Below the pieces are notes generated by a model that saw only the letters and a list, made by a program, of their open reading frames with translations, was not told where the DNA came from and ran no database searches. Shown here piece by piece: positions 52,234 to 62,373 of a DNA stretch of 64,000 bases (position 1 is the stretch's first letter; each line of letters starts with the position of its first letter). This DNA is from Kaistella treverensis (GTDB taxonomy: Bacteria; Bacteroidota; Bacteroidia; Flavobacteriales; Weeksellaceae): positions 1 to 64,000 of the forward strand of contig NZ_FORQ01000002.1 in assembly GCF_900114045.1 (NCBI RefSeq). Reading direction: 5' to 3'. Both the position numbers and the translations under genes were made by a program.

Positions 52234-55161
52234 TTAGTAGCCAAAAAGTTCTTCGAGAGAAATCTTTTTCACCTCGCCAAGTTTCTGCATATCTTTCATC
52301 GGAATGTTTTTCTCGGATGCAACAATTGCGTAAGTGTACGGTTTTCCGGAGAAATTCGCCTGGTGGAAATTCTTCAGATCCTTCATCGAAATATTGTCCA
52401 CCGCGGTGTAAATATTTTTTCTTGGATCATCGGTCAAACCTAAATCTTTCGCTGCCAAATAATTATAGATGATGTTATCCTGTGTGATGCGCTCGGTCTG
52501 GATGTCTTTTTTCACCTGTGTTTTGGCAAGATTTAAGTTTTCTCCCAAATCCGGCATTGTGGTTAAAAGCTCAGTCATCGCCGTGGTAGCATCGTTGAAT
52601 TTGTCTGCCTGGCTGCCGACATAGCTCATCAGATAATATTGATCTGTCTTTTTCTGCGGCTGCACGTAAACTCCGTAAGTGCTGTACGCCAAAGCTTTAC
52701 TCTCGCGAATCGTCTGGAAAACGATGGAACCCATGCCACCACCGAAATAGTTGTTGAAAACTTTTACAAGCGTATTTTTAGCCGGGTCGTAGCTTTCGGT
52801 GTTTCTGATCCAGCGCGTTTCTGCCTGCACCATATCGTAATCTGCAAAAAGAACCTGGTTTTTGGATTGCGGAACCTGTTTGAAAACTTTTGCAGGCGCA
52901 GCAACAGCAAATTTTGCCGGTACAGGATGCACATTTTTTAGTTTGCTTTCCAGTTCCTTTATCGAAATGGGGCCGTAATAAATTACGGTTTGCTCGTAAT
53001 TATTCAGGTTTTTGATTCGGTCTACCAACTCTGCGGCTGTGGTAGATTCCAGCTCAGCGTTGCTCATTACGTTGTTGAATTTATTATTCGCCCCGTACAT
53101 TGCATAGCTCGTAAGTCCCTGTAAAATTGCTCCTTTGTTGGCTTTTACGTCTTTTCGGGATTTTGCCATTCTTTCTTTCAGGCCTTTTAAAGCAGCGTCG
53201 TCTGCCTTTACATTTAGAACTAAATCTTCGTAAAGTTTCACTGCTTTATCGAAATTTTCCTGCAAACCTTCGATGGAAACTGTGGTGTATTCTTCGCCAG
53301 TGGAAACATTGAAGCTGCTCGCGATTTTATAAAACGCTTTCGAAATTTCTTCTGCAGACATTTTATCAGTTCCTAAAAATTGCAAATACTGCGAAGCCAA
53401 AGGCTGTTTCAAATCATTTAAGGAACCGATTTTATAGCGGTATCTTAAACGGAAAATCTGGTTATCCTTGTTTGGAACGTAAAGAATTTCCGCTTTTCCT
53501 AGATTGGATTTCTGGATGTCTTTTTTATAATCAAGGAAAACCGGTGCTGATGGAGTGTTCGGCATATTTCCAACCATTTTTACAAACGGCGACTGTTTAT
53601 CGGCATTCGTTTCTACCGGTGTAATCTGTGGTTTTTCAATTTTTGTTGATTTTACAGATTCTCCTTTTCGTTTTAAAATCGCAACATAGTTGTCACCAAG
53701 ATATTTATTTGCAAATGAAACAATGTCAGCTTTGGTGATTTTAGACAAATCATTAACGTAAGCCACCTGATCTCTCCAGTTCAATTCGGAAGTAAATGCA
53801 TCCATCAAAGCGCCAGCGCGGTTGTCATATTTTTCTGATTCGTAAATCTTCGATTTTTTGATGTTGTTGATGATTGAAGTAATGAGATCATCATCGAAAT
53901 TTCCTTTTTTAAGATTATCGATTTCACCTAAAACCAAAGTTTTCACCTCGTCCAGACTTTGTCCGTTTGTAGGTGCAGCGCTTAGGAAAAGCACTCCATA
54001 ATCGATCAAGGTGAAAGTAGACGCAGAAGCGCGAAGTAATTTTTGTTTTTTAACCAAATTAAGGTCTAACAGTCCGGCTTTTCCGTTGGTAAGAATCTGG
54101 CCGACAAGATCTGCAATTAAAACATCTTTGTCTTTATTTCCCGGAAGTCTGTAGCCAATTGTTAAATTTTCGGCGTCCGGACCGGTAATTTCTTTGATGA
54201 TCGGTGCGGTAATCGGTTTTTCCGGTGCAAAAGTATATTTTTCCACAGGTTTCATTTTCATCTGAGAAAACGATTTGTCGATTTTTGCAATCACTTCATC
54301 GGGATTGAAATCTCCGGAAAGAATTACGCCCATATTATTGGGAACATAATAATTATTGAAATATTTTCGGATTTCAACTAACGATGGATTTTTCAAATGT
54401 TCCACTGTTCCGATGGTTGTTTGCTGACCGTAGTTATGATTTTTGAATAACTGCGCGAAAAGCTCTTCGAAAACTTTGCTTCCGTCGCTATCCAAACTTC
54501 TGTTTTTTTCTTCGTAAACGGCTTCAAGCTCCGTGTGGAAAATCCTTAAAACCGGATTTCGGAATCTTTCGCCCTGAACGGCCAAATATTTATCTAATGA
54601 TGAGCTCGGAACATCGTCGGTATAAACCGTTTGTTCGAAGCTTGTAAAAGCATTCGTTCCCTGCGCTCCCATCGAAGCCATCATTTTATCATACTCGTTT
54701 GCGATTGCAAATTTGCTCGCAACACCAGAAACTGAATCGATTTTTTTGTAAATCGCTTTTCTTTGTGCAGCATCGCTGGTTTTGTTGTACTGTTCATACA
54801 ATGCATCGATTTTGTCAAGCTCCACTTTTTCTTTAGACCAGTCCAGCGAACCGTATTTATCGGTTCCCTTGAAAAGCATGTGCTCCAGATAATGCGCAAG
54901 ACCAGTATTGGTGCGCGGATCGGTTTTACTTCCTGCTTTTATCGCCACATAAGCCTGAACTCTAGGATCAGTTTTCGTAGGGCTTAAGATTACAGTTAAG
55001 CCGTTTTTCAGCGTGTAAAAGCGAGCATTCATGGGATCGTTGGAAACATACTTGTAGGTATATCCGTTCCCGGTCGCTTCTTTCCATTCAAACTGTTTCT
55101 GCGCAAACGTCAGTACAGCAATGAATAAAGCGGTAAGTGTGAAAGAGAGTTTTTTAAACAT
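52234..55161 (-). CDS. M16 family zinc metallopeptidase, two-unit form
   Basis: The 975-residue protein has a signal peptide ending LTFAQ. The N-terminal unit carries the inverted zinc motif HYLEHMLFKGT with the distal Glu in AVYEEKNR. The second unit (about 510-960) is inactive, with no such motif, as usual in long insulinase-type or pitrilysin-like proteins. The FNVSTGEEYTTVSIEGL and TRWIRNTESY parts belong to that unit. It degrades peptides in the periplasm, and a function in protein turnover is likely. The gene stands alone between a terminator and the dihydroorotase gene. Confidence 0.92.
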   Translation of the reverse strand: MFKKLSFTLTALFIAVLTFAQKQFEWKEATGNGYTYKYVSNDPMNARFYTLKNGLTVILSPTKTDPRVQAYVAIKAGSKTDPRTNTGLAHYLEHMLFKGTDKYGSLDWSKEKVELDKIDALYEQYNKTSDAAQRKAIYKKIDSVSGVASKFAIANEYDKMMASMGAQGTNAFTSFEQTVYTDDVPSSSLDKYLAVQGERFRNPVLRIFHTELEAVYEEKNRSLDSDGSKVFEELFAQLFKNHNYGQQTTIGTVEHLKNPSLVEIRKYFNNYYVPNNMGVILSGDFNPDEVIAKIDKSFSQMKMKPVEKYTFAPEKPITAPIIKEITGPDAENLTIGYRLPGNKDKDVLIADLVGQILTNGKAGLLDLNLVKKQKLLRASASTFTLIDYGVLFLSAAPTNGQSLDEVKTLVLGEIDNLKKGNFDDDLITSIINNIKKSKIYESEKYDNRAGALMDAFTSELNWRDQVAYVNDLSKITKADIVSFANKYLGDNYVAILKRKGESVKSTKIEKPQITPVETNADKQSPFVKMVGNMPNTPSAPVFLDYKKDIQKSNLGKAEILYVPNKDNQIFRLRYRYKIGSLNDLKQPLASQYLQFLGTDKMSAEEISKAFYKIASSFNVSTGEEYTTVSIEGLQENFDKAVKLYEDLVLNVKADDAALKGLKERMAKSRKDVKANKGAILQGLTSYAMYGANNKFNNVMSNAELESTTAAELVDRIKNLNNYEQTVIYYGPISIKELESKLKNVHPVPAKFAVAAPAKVFKQVPQSKNQVLFADYDMVQAETRWIRNTESYDPAKNTLVKVFNNYFGGGMGSIVFQTIRESKALAYSTYGVYVQPQKKTDQYYLMSYVGSQADKFNDATTAMTELLTTMPDLGENLNLAKTQVKKDIQTERITQDNIIYNYLAAKDLGLTDDPRKNIYTAVDNISMKDLKNFHQANFSGKPYTYAIVASEKNIPMKDMQKLGEVKKISLEELFGY

Positions 55162-55226
55162 AGATTATATTTTATAAGTAATTAGACGAATTAATTTTCG
55201 AAATGTTTCACCGTAGACAATTATTT

Positions 55227-56567
55227 TTAAAGATTTCTGTCGAAGAGCAATCTTTCACCATGCTTTTCTTCGGAAATTTTACCGTTTTCAAAGGCTAAAA
55301 AGCCGTTCACGAAAGTATGGGTGATTTTTGAATGAAAAGTTGTTCCTTCCAGCGGGCTCCAGCCACATTTGTACAGAATGTTTTCTTTAGAAACTGTGTA
55401 GCTGTCATTTAATTCCACCAAAACCAGATCAGCCTTATAACCTTCACGGATGAAACCGCGCTTTTCAATTTCAAAAAGAATGGCCGGATTGTGACACATT
55501 TTTTCTACGAGCTTTTCGAGTGAAATCATGCCTTTTTTATAATTTTCGAGCATGATATTTAAAGAATGCTGCACCAGCGGTCCGCCCGACGGCGCTGTGG
55601 TATAAACATTCTGCTTTTCTTCCCAGGTGTGCGGCGCGTGATCGGTGGCGATTACATCAATCCGGTCGTCCAGCAGCGCTTCCCAAAGTCCGGCGCGGTC
55701 TTGCGCAGTTTTTACGGCGGGATTCCATTTAATTAATGTGCCTTTATCCGTGTAATCTTCGTTGGTAAAAGTTAAATGATGAACACAAACTTCGGCGGTG
55801 ATTTTTTTATCTTTTAAAGGAATGTCATTTCGGAAAAGTTCGGTTTCCTTTGCTGTTGAAATATGGAATAAATGCAGTCGTGCGCCGGTTTTTTTTGCTA
55901 ATTCCACTGCTTTTGATGAAGAAATATAGCAGGCTTCTTCACTTCTGATTAGATGATGAAATTCCATGGGAATATCATCGCCAAATTTTTCGAGGTAAAA
56001 GGCGGTATTTTTCCGAATTGTCGCTTCATCTTCGCAATGCACAGCGATGAGCATTTTGGTTTTCGAAAAAATCTCCTCTAAAGTTTCCGGATTATCAACG
56101 AGCATATTTCCGGTGGAAGAGCCCAAAAACAACTTTATGCCGGCAACATTTCGTGGATTGGTTTTCAGAACTTCTTCCAGATTGTCATTTGTTCCGCCCA
56201 TCATAAATGAATAATTGGCGAAAGATTTTTTGGCGGCTATTTCATACTTTTTTTCCAAAAGTTCCTGCGTCACAGCATTCGGAACCGTGTTCGGCTGTTC
56301 CATAAAACTCGTGATTCCGCCCGCAATTGCAGCTCTTGATTCGCTTTCGATATCACCTTTCCAGGTTAAACCGGGTTCACGAAAATGCACCTGATCATCA
56401 ATAATCCCGGGTAAAAGATATTTTCCGGTGGCATCAATAATTTTATCGACATTTTCAGTGGAAATATTTTTTTCGATTTTCGATATTAAATCATTTTCGA
56501 TGAGCAGATCGCTTTCGAAAATCTGGTTTTCATTTACAATTTTGGCGTTCTTTATCAGGATTTTCAT
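55227..56567 (-). CDS. pyrC: Dihydroorotase
   Basis: The 446-residue protein has the amidohydrolase metal sites: DQVHFREPG (first His pair), AVHCEDE, LHLFHIST and the catalytic Asp in ATDHAPHTWEEK. Dihydroorotase closes carbamoyl-aspartate to dihydroorotate in pyrimidine synthesis. The carbamylated Lys normally lies between the second and first His sites; I did not fix its position. Related hydantoinase-type enzymes share these motifs, but length and the EPGLTWKGDIESES block favour PyrC of the class I type. The start is the ATG at 56567, with MKILIKNAKIVNENQIFESD matching the family start. Confidence 0.92.
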   Translation of the reverse strand: MKILIKNAKIVNENQIFESDLLIENDLISKIEKNISTENVDKIIDATGKYLLPGIIDDQVHFREPGLTWKGDIESESRAAIAGGITSFMEQPNTVPNAVTQELLEKKYEIAAKKSFANYSFMMGGTNDNLEEVLKTNPRNVAGIKLFLGSSTGNMLVDNPETLEEIFSKTKMLIAVHCEDEATIRKNTAFYLEKFGDDIPMEFHHLIRSEEACYISSSKAVELAKKTGARLHLFHISTAKETELFRNDIPLKDKKITAEVCVHHLTFTNEDYTDKGTLIKWNPAVKTAQDRAGLWEALLDDRIDVIATDHAPHTWEEKQNVYTTAPSGGPLVQHSLNIMLENYKKGMISLEKLVEKMCHNPAILFEIEKRGFIREGYKADLVLVELNDSYTVSKENILYKCGWSPLEGTTFHSKITHTFVNGFLAFENGKISEEKHGERLLFDRNL

Positions 56568-56691
56568 GAATGGAAAATGGTTAAAATTGGGTGTTTCAGC
56601 ACCGAATTTTTCACAGCGCTTTTCACAAATTTAGCATTTAAAAACGAAAAAAAGCCGACGGTGAAACCGTTTCATCTCTGCACAAATTATT

Positions 56692-56699
56692 TATCTTTG
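56692..56699 (+). promoter_or_regulatory. -7 box of the flippase-dut promoter
   Basis: TATCTTTG fits the Flavobacteriia -7 consensus and lies 17 bp before the flippase start codon. The -33 TTG is not obvious. Confidence 0.5.
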
Positions 56700-56716
56700 C
56701 GCAAATTGAATTTGTT

Positions 56717-58141
56717 TTGAAAAAACTTCTGAACGAAACCATCATTTACGGGATCGGCGCCATTTTACCACGGATCATTATTTTCCTGCTGAATCCGCTG
56801 TACATCAACCAAATCCATAAAGATGAGTTTGCGCAGTTTACCAATCTTTACGCACTGATCTCCTTTGTAAACATCGTTCTGACTTTCGGTTTTGAGACTG
56901 CTTATTTCCGTTTTTCCTCCGAAGGCGAAAACAAATCGAAAACCTTCCATACTTCCTTATGGTTTTTAGCCGCTATTTCGGCATTTTTTCTCATAATTTG
57001 TTTGCTGTTTAACCAACCGATTGCTGATGTTTTAGGCTACAGCGAAAATCCGGAATACATCCGCTGGTTTGGTTGGATCGCATTTTTTGATACTTTGTGC
57101 GTGATTCCGTTCGCGTGGCTGCGCTACCACAACAAACCGGTAACTTATTCGATGATCCGCGTGGTGCAGTCATTAATTCAAACGGTGATCGTTATTGCAC
57201 TTTTCCTTTATATTCCCTTTGAAATTTCGCGAAAATTCGGCATGAATGAAAAAGTTTCGTTTCCGTTTTACAGCAATCTTTTGGGGAGTTTTGCAGGTGT
57301 AATTCTGCTTCTACCGATTATTTTTAAGGTTAAATTCGAGTTCGCAAAAGATTTATTTGTCCGGATGATTAAATATTCCTGGCCGATTATGGTTGCAGGT
57401 TTTGCTTTTATGATTAATGAAAATTTCGACAAGGCCATCCAGTATTTTTTCATTGATGAAGGTGATGCCGGTGCGTACGGCGGTTGTTACAAGCTTGCGG
57501 TCTTGATGACTTTGTTTGTAACAGCGTACCGAATGGGGATTGAACCGTTTTTCTTTAAACAAATGCAGAATGAAAATGCAAAACTCACCTACGCGAAAGT
57601 CACCGAATATTTTACCTTTTTCGCCTCGATTGTCGCTATGGGAATTATTGCAAATATTTCCTGGTTAAAGACGCTTTTTATTCCAAATCAATCGTACTGG
57701 ACGGCGATTGACATTATTCCGATTATCGTGATTGCGAACCTCTTTTTCGGAATTTATTACAACCTTTCCACGTGGTATAAAGTTACGGACCGTACTAAAA
57801 TGGGAACGGTAATTTCCTGGACGGGCGGCATTATCACCATCGTTTTAAACCTTGTTTTGCTGAAAAAATACGGCTTCATGGTTTCCGCGTGGACGACTTT
57901 AGCCGCGTATTTCACGATGATGGTGATGTCTTATTTTCTGGGTCAGAAATATTATCCGATTCCGTACCGAATTAAAAAAATAAGTTTGTGCCTGGTTTTG
58001 CTCGTAGTTTTCAGTTTCATTTCGTATCAGGTTTTTGACGCGAATTTCTGGATCGGAAATTTATTTTTCCTTACGTTTGCGGGCATCATCCTTTATTTCG
58101 AAAAAGATTTTGTACTGAAAAAATTGAATAAAAAAGCTTAA
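56717..58141 (+). CDS. Polysaccharide flippase (Wzx/MATE-type)
   Basis: The 474-residue membrane protein has about twelve to fourteen hydrophobic segments and starts with TTG ([20 protein letters not shown]), which fits the family start; the next ATG lies far inside. The opening and the loops after TM4-TM6 match the O-antigen/teichoic-acid flippase superfamily, which moves lipid-linked sugars across the inner membrane. The exported product is unknown. It is followed 1 bp later by dut on the same strand, so they are probably cotranscribed. Confidence 0.85.
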   Translation: MKKLLNETIIYGIGAILPRIIIFLLNPLYINQIHKDEFAQFTNLYALISFVNIVLTFGFETAYFRFSSEGENKSKTFHTSLWFLAAISAFFLIICLLFNQPIADVLGYSENPEYIRWFGWIAFFDTLCVIPFAWLRYHNKPVTYSMIRVVQSLIQTVIVIALFLYIPFEISRKFGMNEKVSFPFYSNLLGSFAGVILLLPIIFKVKFEFAKDLFVRMIKYSWPIMVAGFAFMINENFDKAIQYFFIDEGDAGAYGGCYKLAVLMTLFVTAYRMGIEPFFFKQMQNENAKLTYAKVTEYFTFFASIVAMGIIANISWLKTLFIPNQSYWTAIDIIPIIVIANLFFGIYYNLSTWYKVTDRTKMGTVISWTGGIITIVLNLVLLKKYGFMVSAWTTLAAYFTMMVMSYFLGQKYYPIPYRIKKISLCLVLLVVFSFISYQVFDANFWIGNLFFLTFAGIILYFEKDFVLKKLNKKA

Positions 58142-58142
58142 A

Positions 58143-58574
58143 ATGAAAATAAAAATCATCAATAAATCCAAAAATCCTTTACCGAAATATCAAACCGAAC
58201 TATCGGCAGGAATGGATATCTCAGCAAATTTAACGGAAAACATTACCTTAAAACCGCTTGAAAGAAAATTAATTCCAACCGGATTATTTCTGGAACTTTC
58301 CGAAGGTTTTGAAGCACAAATCCGACCACGCAGCGGCCTTGCTATAAAGAACGGAATCACCGTGCTGAACGCGCCCGGAACGATTGATGCTGATTATCGG
58401 GGCGAAATTGGGGTTATTTTAGTAAATTTGTCCGCTGAAGATTTTACCATAAATAGTGGCGACCGCATTGCACAAATGGTTATCGCGAAATACGAAACCG
58501 CAGAATGGCAGAATGCTGATGCTCTGAACGAAACCGCACGCGGCGCTGGCGGTTTTGGAAGTACAAAATCTTAA
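58143..58574 (+). CDS. dut: dUTP diphosphatase
   Basis: The 143-residue protein shows the five dUTPase motifs: [40 protein letters not shown] and [11 protein letters not shown], the last being the flexible arm that closes over the site. It is a trimeric enzyme that converts dUTP to dUMP, keeping uracil out of DNA. Its length is usual. It begins just past the flippase stop codon. Confidence 0.95.
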   Translation: MKIKIINKSKNPLPKYQTELSAGMDISANLTENITLKPLERKLIPTGLFLELSEGFEAQIRPRSGLAIKNGITVLNAPGTIDADYRGEIGVILVNLSAEDFTINSGDRIAQMVIAKYETAEWQNADALNETARGAGGFGSTKS

Positions 58575-58647
58575 AAATTAAATGATGAGGTTAATGCGAA
58601 ACCGGTTTTCCGACGACGCTATTAGCTAAATAAAACCAATATATAAA

Positions 58648-59682
58648 ATGAAAATAATAGTTCCAATGGCTGGGCGAGGTTCCAGATTACGCCCTCATAC
58701 ACTTACTGTTCCGAAACCTTTAATCCCGATTGCAGGAAAACCAATCGTACAAAGATTGGTAGAGGATATTGCTAAAGTTGCCGGTGAAGAAATCGATGAA
58801 ATTGCTTTTATTATCGGAGATTTCGGTGATGATGTTAAGGAATCACTGATTAAAATTGCTGAGAATTTAGGCGCAAAAGGAAGCGTTTACACACAAGACG
58901 AACCGCTTGGAACCGCGCACGCGATTAAATGCGCTGAAAACTCCATGCAGGGCGATGTTGTTGTGGCTTTTGCGGATACTTTATTTAAAGCAGATTTCAA
59001 GCTCGATAAAAATTCCGATGGTGTTATCTGGGTAAAAAAAGTAGAAGATCCTTCGGCTTTTGGTGTGGTAAAACTGGACGATTACGGTTTCATTACCGAC
59101 TTTGTTGAAAAACCTCAAACTTTCGTCTCAGATTTAGCGATTATTGGAATTTATTATTTCAGTTCTGCGGAAAAACTAATGAGCGAAATCAACTATATCA
59201 TGGAAAATGATATTAAGCAAGGTGGTGAATATCAATTGACTACCGCTTTGGAAAATTTGCGGCAAAAAGGGGCAAAATTTTCGTTAGGAAAAGTTGACGA
59301 CTGGATGGATTGTGGAAATAAAAATGCTACGGTAGAAACCAACGGAAAAGTTTTAGGTTACGAGCGCGAAAATGTTGCGGATTATCCGGCTTCTTCCAGC
59401 ATCGTAAACTGTTTGATTATTCCGCCGTGCTTTATTGGTGAAAACGTAAAAATTTCGAATTCTAAAATTGGGCCGCGTGTTTCCATCGGGAACAATACCG
59501 TTGTCATTAATTCCAATATCGACAATTCATTAATTCAGGAAAATACGGTGATTGACCACGGAAATTTAAGCAATTCCATGATCGGAAACTCTGCACAATA
59601 TTATGGTGTAGCGCGTGAGATTTCACTTGGCGATTATTCCGTTCTGGATTTTCTTTCGAAAGGTGACAAACATTTAATCTAA
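58648..59682 (+). CDS. Sugar-1-phosphate nucleotidyltransferase
   Basis: The 344-residue protein starts MKIIVPMAGRGSRLRPHTL, with the nucleotide-binding GxGxRLxP signature and PKPLIPIAGKPI, as in glucose-1-phosphate thymidylyl- or uridylyltransferases. A DDWMDCGNKNATVET block follows, and the C-terminal 100 residues have left-handed beta-helix repeats (ISNSKIGPRVSIGNNTVV). It makes an NDP-sugar for envelope polysaccharides. The exact sugar and base cannot be told. There are 73 bp of spacer to dut. Confidence 0.88.
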   Translation: MKIIVPMAGRGSRLRPHTLTVPKPLIPIAGKPIVQRLVEDIAKVAGEEIDEIAFIIGDFGDDVKESLIKIAENLGAKGSVYTQDEPLGTAHAIKCAENSMQGDVVVAFADTLFKADFKLDKNSDGVIWVKKVEDPSAFGVVKLDDYGFITDFVEKPQTFVSDLAIIGIYYFSSAEKLMSEINYIMENDIKQGGEYQLTTALENLRQKGAKFSLGKVDDWMDCGNKNATVETNGKVLGYERENVADYPASSSIVNCLIIPPCFIGENVKISNSKIGPRVSIGNNTVVINSNIDNSLIQENTVIDHGNLSNSMIGNSAQYYGVAREISLGDYSVLDFLSKGDKHLI

Positions 59683-59685
59683 AAG

Positions 59686-59714
59686 AATTTTCCGCAAACG
59701 ATTTGCGGAAAATT
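59686..59714. terminator. Strong intergenic hairpin
   Basis: A 13-pair perfect stem (59686-59698 with 59702-59714) closes a 3-base loop, four bases after the nucleotidyltransferase stop codon. Short A and T runs flank both sides, so it may stop transcription in either direction. Confidence 0.65.
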
Positions 59715-59750
59715 TACGTTCTTTAAGGAATATCTTAAACCGAATTCTGT

Positions 59751-60545
59751 ATGAAAAAGTTTATTTTCCCTCTTTTAATATTGCTTTTAGCAGTTTCCTG
59801 TAAAACACGGAACGTTGCTGAAAAACCCATCAGCACAACAACGCCGCTGGAATCGCCGACTGCTTTTTTTAATAAAATTAAAGAAAAAACTGCCTTTGAG
59901 CAGCTAAAAATTAATTCAAAAATAACGGTAGAAACGGGTGCTTTTATTCCGCCTTTGGACGCTACAATTTATATTGAAAAAGACCAGAAAGTCTGGATTA
60001 ATATGATTGCGATTTTCCTGAATGTGGGACGCGGAATTGCAACGCCGGAAGGAATTAAAGGTTATGAAAAATGGAACAAAACGTATATCCAATCGGATTT
60101 CACTTATCTGAACAATCTGTTGAATGTAGATTTCATCGATTATAACTCTTTTCAGGATTTGCTGTTGGGAAGAACTTTTATTCCGGTTAATTCCACTGAT
60201 TTTCAGGTAACGAAAAATGCGCAGGGTTTTACCGTTAAAAGCATTAAAAACCTTCAGTTTAAAACCGACGGAAAAGTTTCCGCGTATATGGCTACACTAG
60301 ATTACAACGAAAATGCGGATTTAGCAAAAGTTGCTTTGCAAAAAGCAGATGCGCCGGATTATCTGGAAGTGAGTTACGGAAACTGGGAAAATTTCAACAA
60401 TATAAGATTGCCAAAAAATGTTAAAATTGTAATAAAAGGAAGCAAAAACAGTCAAATTTTAATAGAAAACACGAAATTCGACGATTCTAAAATGCAAACC
60501 CCTTATTGCGTACCGGAAAATTATACGAAAACTGAGATCAAATGA
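59751..60545 (+). CDS. DUF4292 lipoprotein
   Basis: The 264-residue protein has a lipobox (LLAVSC) and the features of DUF4292: an N-terminal LKINSKITVETGAFIPPLDATIYIEKD strand pattern, trimmed here to its central KITVETGAFIPP, and a LolA/LolB-like half-barrel. It probably acts in the periplasm in lipoprotein or lipid handling. Its position before an EnvC-like protein and TatA is conserved in Flavobacteriia as far as I recall. The last 4 bp overlap the next gene (ATGA), so translation is coupled. Confidence 0.82.
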   Translation: MKKFIFPLLILLLAVSCKTRNVAEKPISTTTPLESPTAFFNKIKEKTAFEQLKINSKITVETGAFIPPLDATIYIEKDQKVWINMIAIFLNVGRGIATPEGIKGYEKWNKTYIQSDFTYLNNLLNVDFIDYNSFQDLLLGRTFIPVNSTDFQVTKNAQGFTVKSIKNLQFKTDGKVSAYMATLDYNENADLAKVALQKADAPDYLEVSYGNWENFNNIRLPKNVKIVIKGSKNSQILIENTKFDDSKMQTPYCVPENYTKTEIK

Positions 60546-62125
60546 TTAAAAAAGTAAGCTTTTTTGTAGCAATTTTTCTGTTCAGTTTTTTTTCTGCCCA
60601 GAAAAAAGAACAACTTCAAAAGCAGAACGCCGACCTTAAAAAACAAATTGCGGCAATCAATTCGAACTTAGCAAAAACGCAGCAGCAATCGAAACTTTCG
60701 ATATCTTATCTGACAGAAGTTCAGAAAAAAATACAGCTCCGCGAAAAAGTATATACAAATACTCAAAAAGAAAAGCGTTTGATAGAGGATGAAATTTATC
60801 TTCGTCAGCTTGAAATAAACCGCCAGAACCGCGAACTTGCTGTACTCCGTAAAAACTATGCGGAAGTATTGGTAAAAGCGTATAAAAATAAAGGCGTACA
60901 AAATAAGGTGACTTTTATTTTATCCTCGAAAAATCTCGGTGAAGCTTTGCGCCGGGTTCAGTATTTAAAAGATTATTCTGATTATCAGGATAAAAAAGCA
61001 GCTGAAATCTCGAACGCAGCTAAAGTTTTGGAGCAGAATATTACATTGAAACAGAGATCGGTAAAGGATAAAGAAACCATCCTTTCTAACCAGCAAAAAG
61101 ATCTTTTGACCATTGCAGCAGAAAAAAAGGCAAAAGAAACTTTGCTTGCTGAATTTAAGAAAAATGAAAGCCAGCTGACCGCAGAACTGAAACAAAAACA
61201 GTCGGAATCCAAAGCGCTGGAAGGACAAATCCGGTCTATTATTGCTGAAGAAATCCGGATTGCAAAAGCACAGGCGGAACAGCGGAAAAAAGAAGAAGCA
61301 GAAAAAATTCGCCTCGCAAAAATAGCAGCAGAACGCGAAAAAGCAAGAATTGAAGCTGAAAACCGCGCAAAAATGGAAGCTTTAGCTTTAGAAAAGAAAA
61401 AAGCCGACGACGAAGCGCGCCGTCTAAAAGAAATTTCGGATAAAAAAGCGGAAGAAGAAGCCAGCCGTGCGAAAATCGCAGCCGCTGCAGATGCGAAAAA
61501 AACGGACGATGCGCGAACGACAGCTGATGCTGAAAAAGCTGAAGCACGACGTTTAGCAGCCGCAAAAGATGCTGCTGCCGCTGCCGCAAATGCAAAAGCC
61601 GCAGCTGATAAGGCCGCCAACGCCAGAGCAGCGGAAGCCAACATGGCGAAAAAGAACGAAGACGAAAAGAAAGCTGCAGAGACAAAGGCCATGACCAATT
61701 ATGGAGTCTCCTCAGCAGTTGGAAATAATTTCGCGAGCAACCGCGGAAAAATGGGCATGCCGGCGTACGGTACAATTACGCACCGTTTCGGTCGTCAGCC
61801 ACACCCGGTTTTTAAAAATATCGTAGAAGAAAATAACGGAATTAAAATTTCCGTAAGTAAAGGCACCGTAGCAAAATGCGTAGCACCAGGAACAGTATCG
61901 CGCGTAGTAGCTTCTGCAGACGGCTCGAAAACCGTCATTGTGAAGCATGGCGATTACTTTACCATTTATGCTAACCTCGGAAGTACGATGGTTTCCGCAA
62001 ATCAGCAGGTTTCTGCGGGCAGCCCAATGGGTGTTGTTGGTGCAGATTTCGACGGCACGTATACCCTTGATTTCCAAATCTGGAACGGCAGCAGCCCGGT
62101 TGACCCTTTAGGATGGGTGAATTAA
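60542..62125 (+). CDS. envC: EnvC-like murein hydrolase activator (M23/LytM fold)
   Basis: The 527-residue protein has a signal peptide ending FFSAQ, a long coiled coil (about 20-250), an Ala/Lys/Glu-rich helix (about 250-380) and a C-terminal LytM domain (about 405-527). The LytM metal ligands are gone: ENNGIKISV has Asn where the His of the HxGxD site should be, and TLDFQIW replaces the HxH motif. Such degenerate LytM proteins activate amidases that split daughter-cell peptidoglycan. Context (lipoprotein before, TatA after) suits the cell envelope. The Ala-rich helix is repetitive but coding. Confidence 0.9.
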   Translation: MIKKVSFFVAIFLFSFFSAQKKEQLQKQNADLKKQIAAINSNLAKTQQQSKLSISYLTEVQKKIQLREKVYTNTQKEKRLIEDEIYLRQLEINRQNRELAVLRKNYAEVLVKAYKNKGVQNKVTFILSSKNLGEALRRVQYLKDYSDYQDKKAAEISNAAKVLEQNITLKQRSVKDKETILSNQQKDLLTIAAEKKAKETLLAEFKKNESQLTAELKQKQSESKALEGQIRSIIAEEIRIAKAQAEQRKKEEAEKIRLAKIAAEREKARIEAENRAKMEALALEKKKADDEARRLKEISDKKAEEEASRAKIAAAADAKKTDDARTTADAEKAEARRLAAAKDAAAAAANAKAAADKAANARAAEANMAKKNEDEKKAAETKAMTNYGVSSAVGNNFASNRGKMGMPAYGTITHRFGRQPHPVFKNIVEENNGIKISVSKGTVAKCVAPGTVSRVVASADGSKTVIVKHGDYFTIYANLGSTMVSANQQVSAGSPMGVVGADFDGTYTLDFQIWNGSSPVDPLGWVN

Positions 62126-62157
62126 AAAAATACTATAACTTTGTTTAAAATTATATA

Positions 62158-62361
62158 ATGAACACAATAACAATACTAGCGCTTTCGTGGCAACACCTGC
62201 TTATCGTAGGTATCATCATTCTCATCTTTTTCGGTGGTCGCAAAATCCCGGAAATGATGCGCGGTTTAGGTTCCGGCATCAAAGAATTTAAAGATGCAGT
62301 AAAAGAAGACGATCCGAAAAAGCCGGAAGAACCAAGAAGTAATTCCAGCACGACTCCTTAA
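62158..62361 (+). CDS. tatA: Twin-arginine translocase subunit TatA
   Basis: The 67-residue protein has one membrane segment (WQHLLIVGIIILIFFGGRKIPE), the hinge FGGRKIPEMMRGLGSGIKEF and an acidic Lys/Glu/Pro tail. It forms the pore of the Tat pathway, which exports folded proteins. TatC is not in the window. It lies 32 bp after envC and 12 bp before the DUF4254 gene. Confidence 0.95.
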   Translation: MNTITILALSWQHLLIVGIIILIFFGGRKIPEMMRGLGSGIKEFKDAVKEDDPKKPEEPRSNSSTTP

Positions 62362-62373
62362 AATACAGCGCAC

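Noticed and set aside
52036-52443. Plus-strand frame of 135 codons overlapping the M16 gene end
   Set aside because: It starts in the repeat-like block and runs antisense through the peptidase gene; no signal of its own.
61250-61690. Repetitive DNA resembling a short-repeat array
   Set aside because: It is in-frame Ala/Lys/Glu-rich helix coding with no constant repeat and spacer, so it is not a CRISPR array.
60985-61698. Long antisense frame (237 codons) opposite the EnvC-like gene
   Set aside because: It arises from the Ala/Lys/Glu-rich repeat coding of the sense gene; the protein is Ser/Ala/Phe low-complexity with no domain.
61740-62125. Loss of LytM metal ligands as a sign of a pseudogene
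   Set aside because: EnvC-type activators are naturally degenerate, and the gene is otherwise full length and in an operon.
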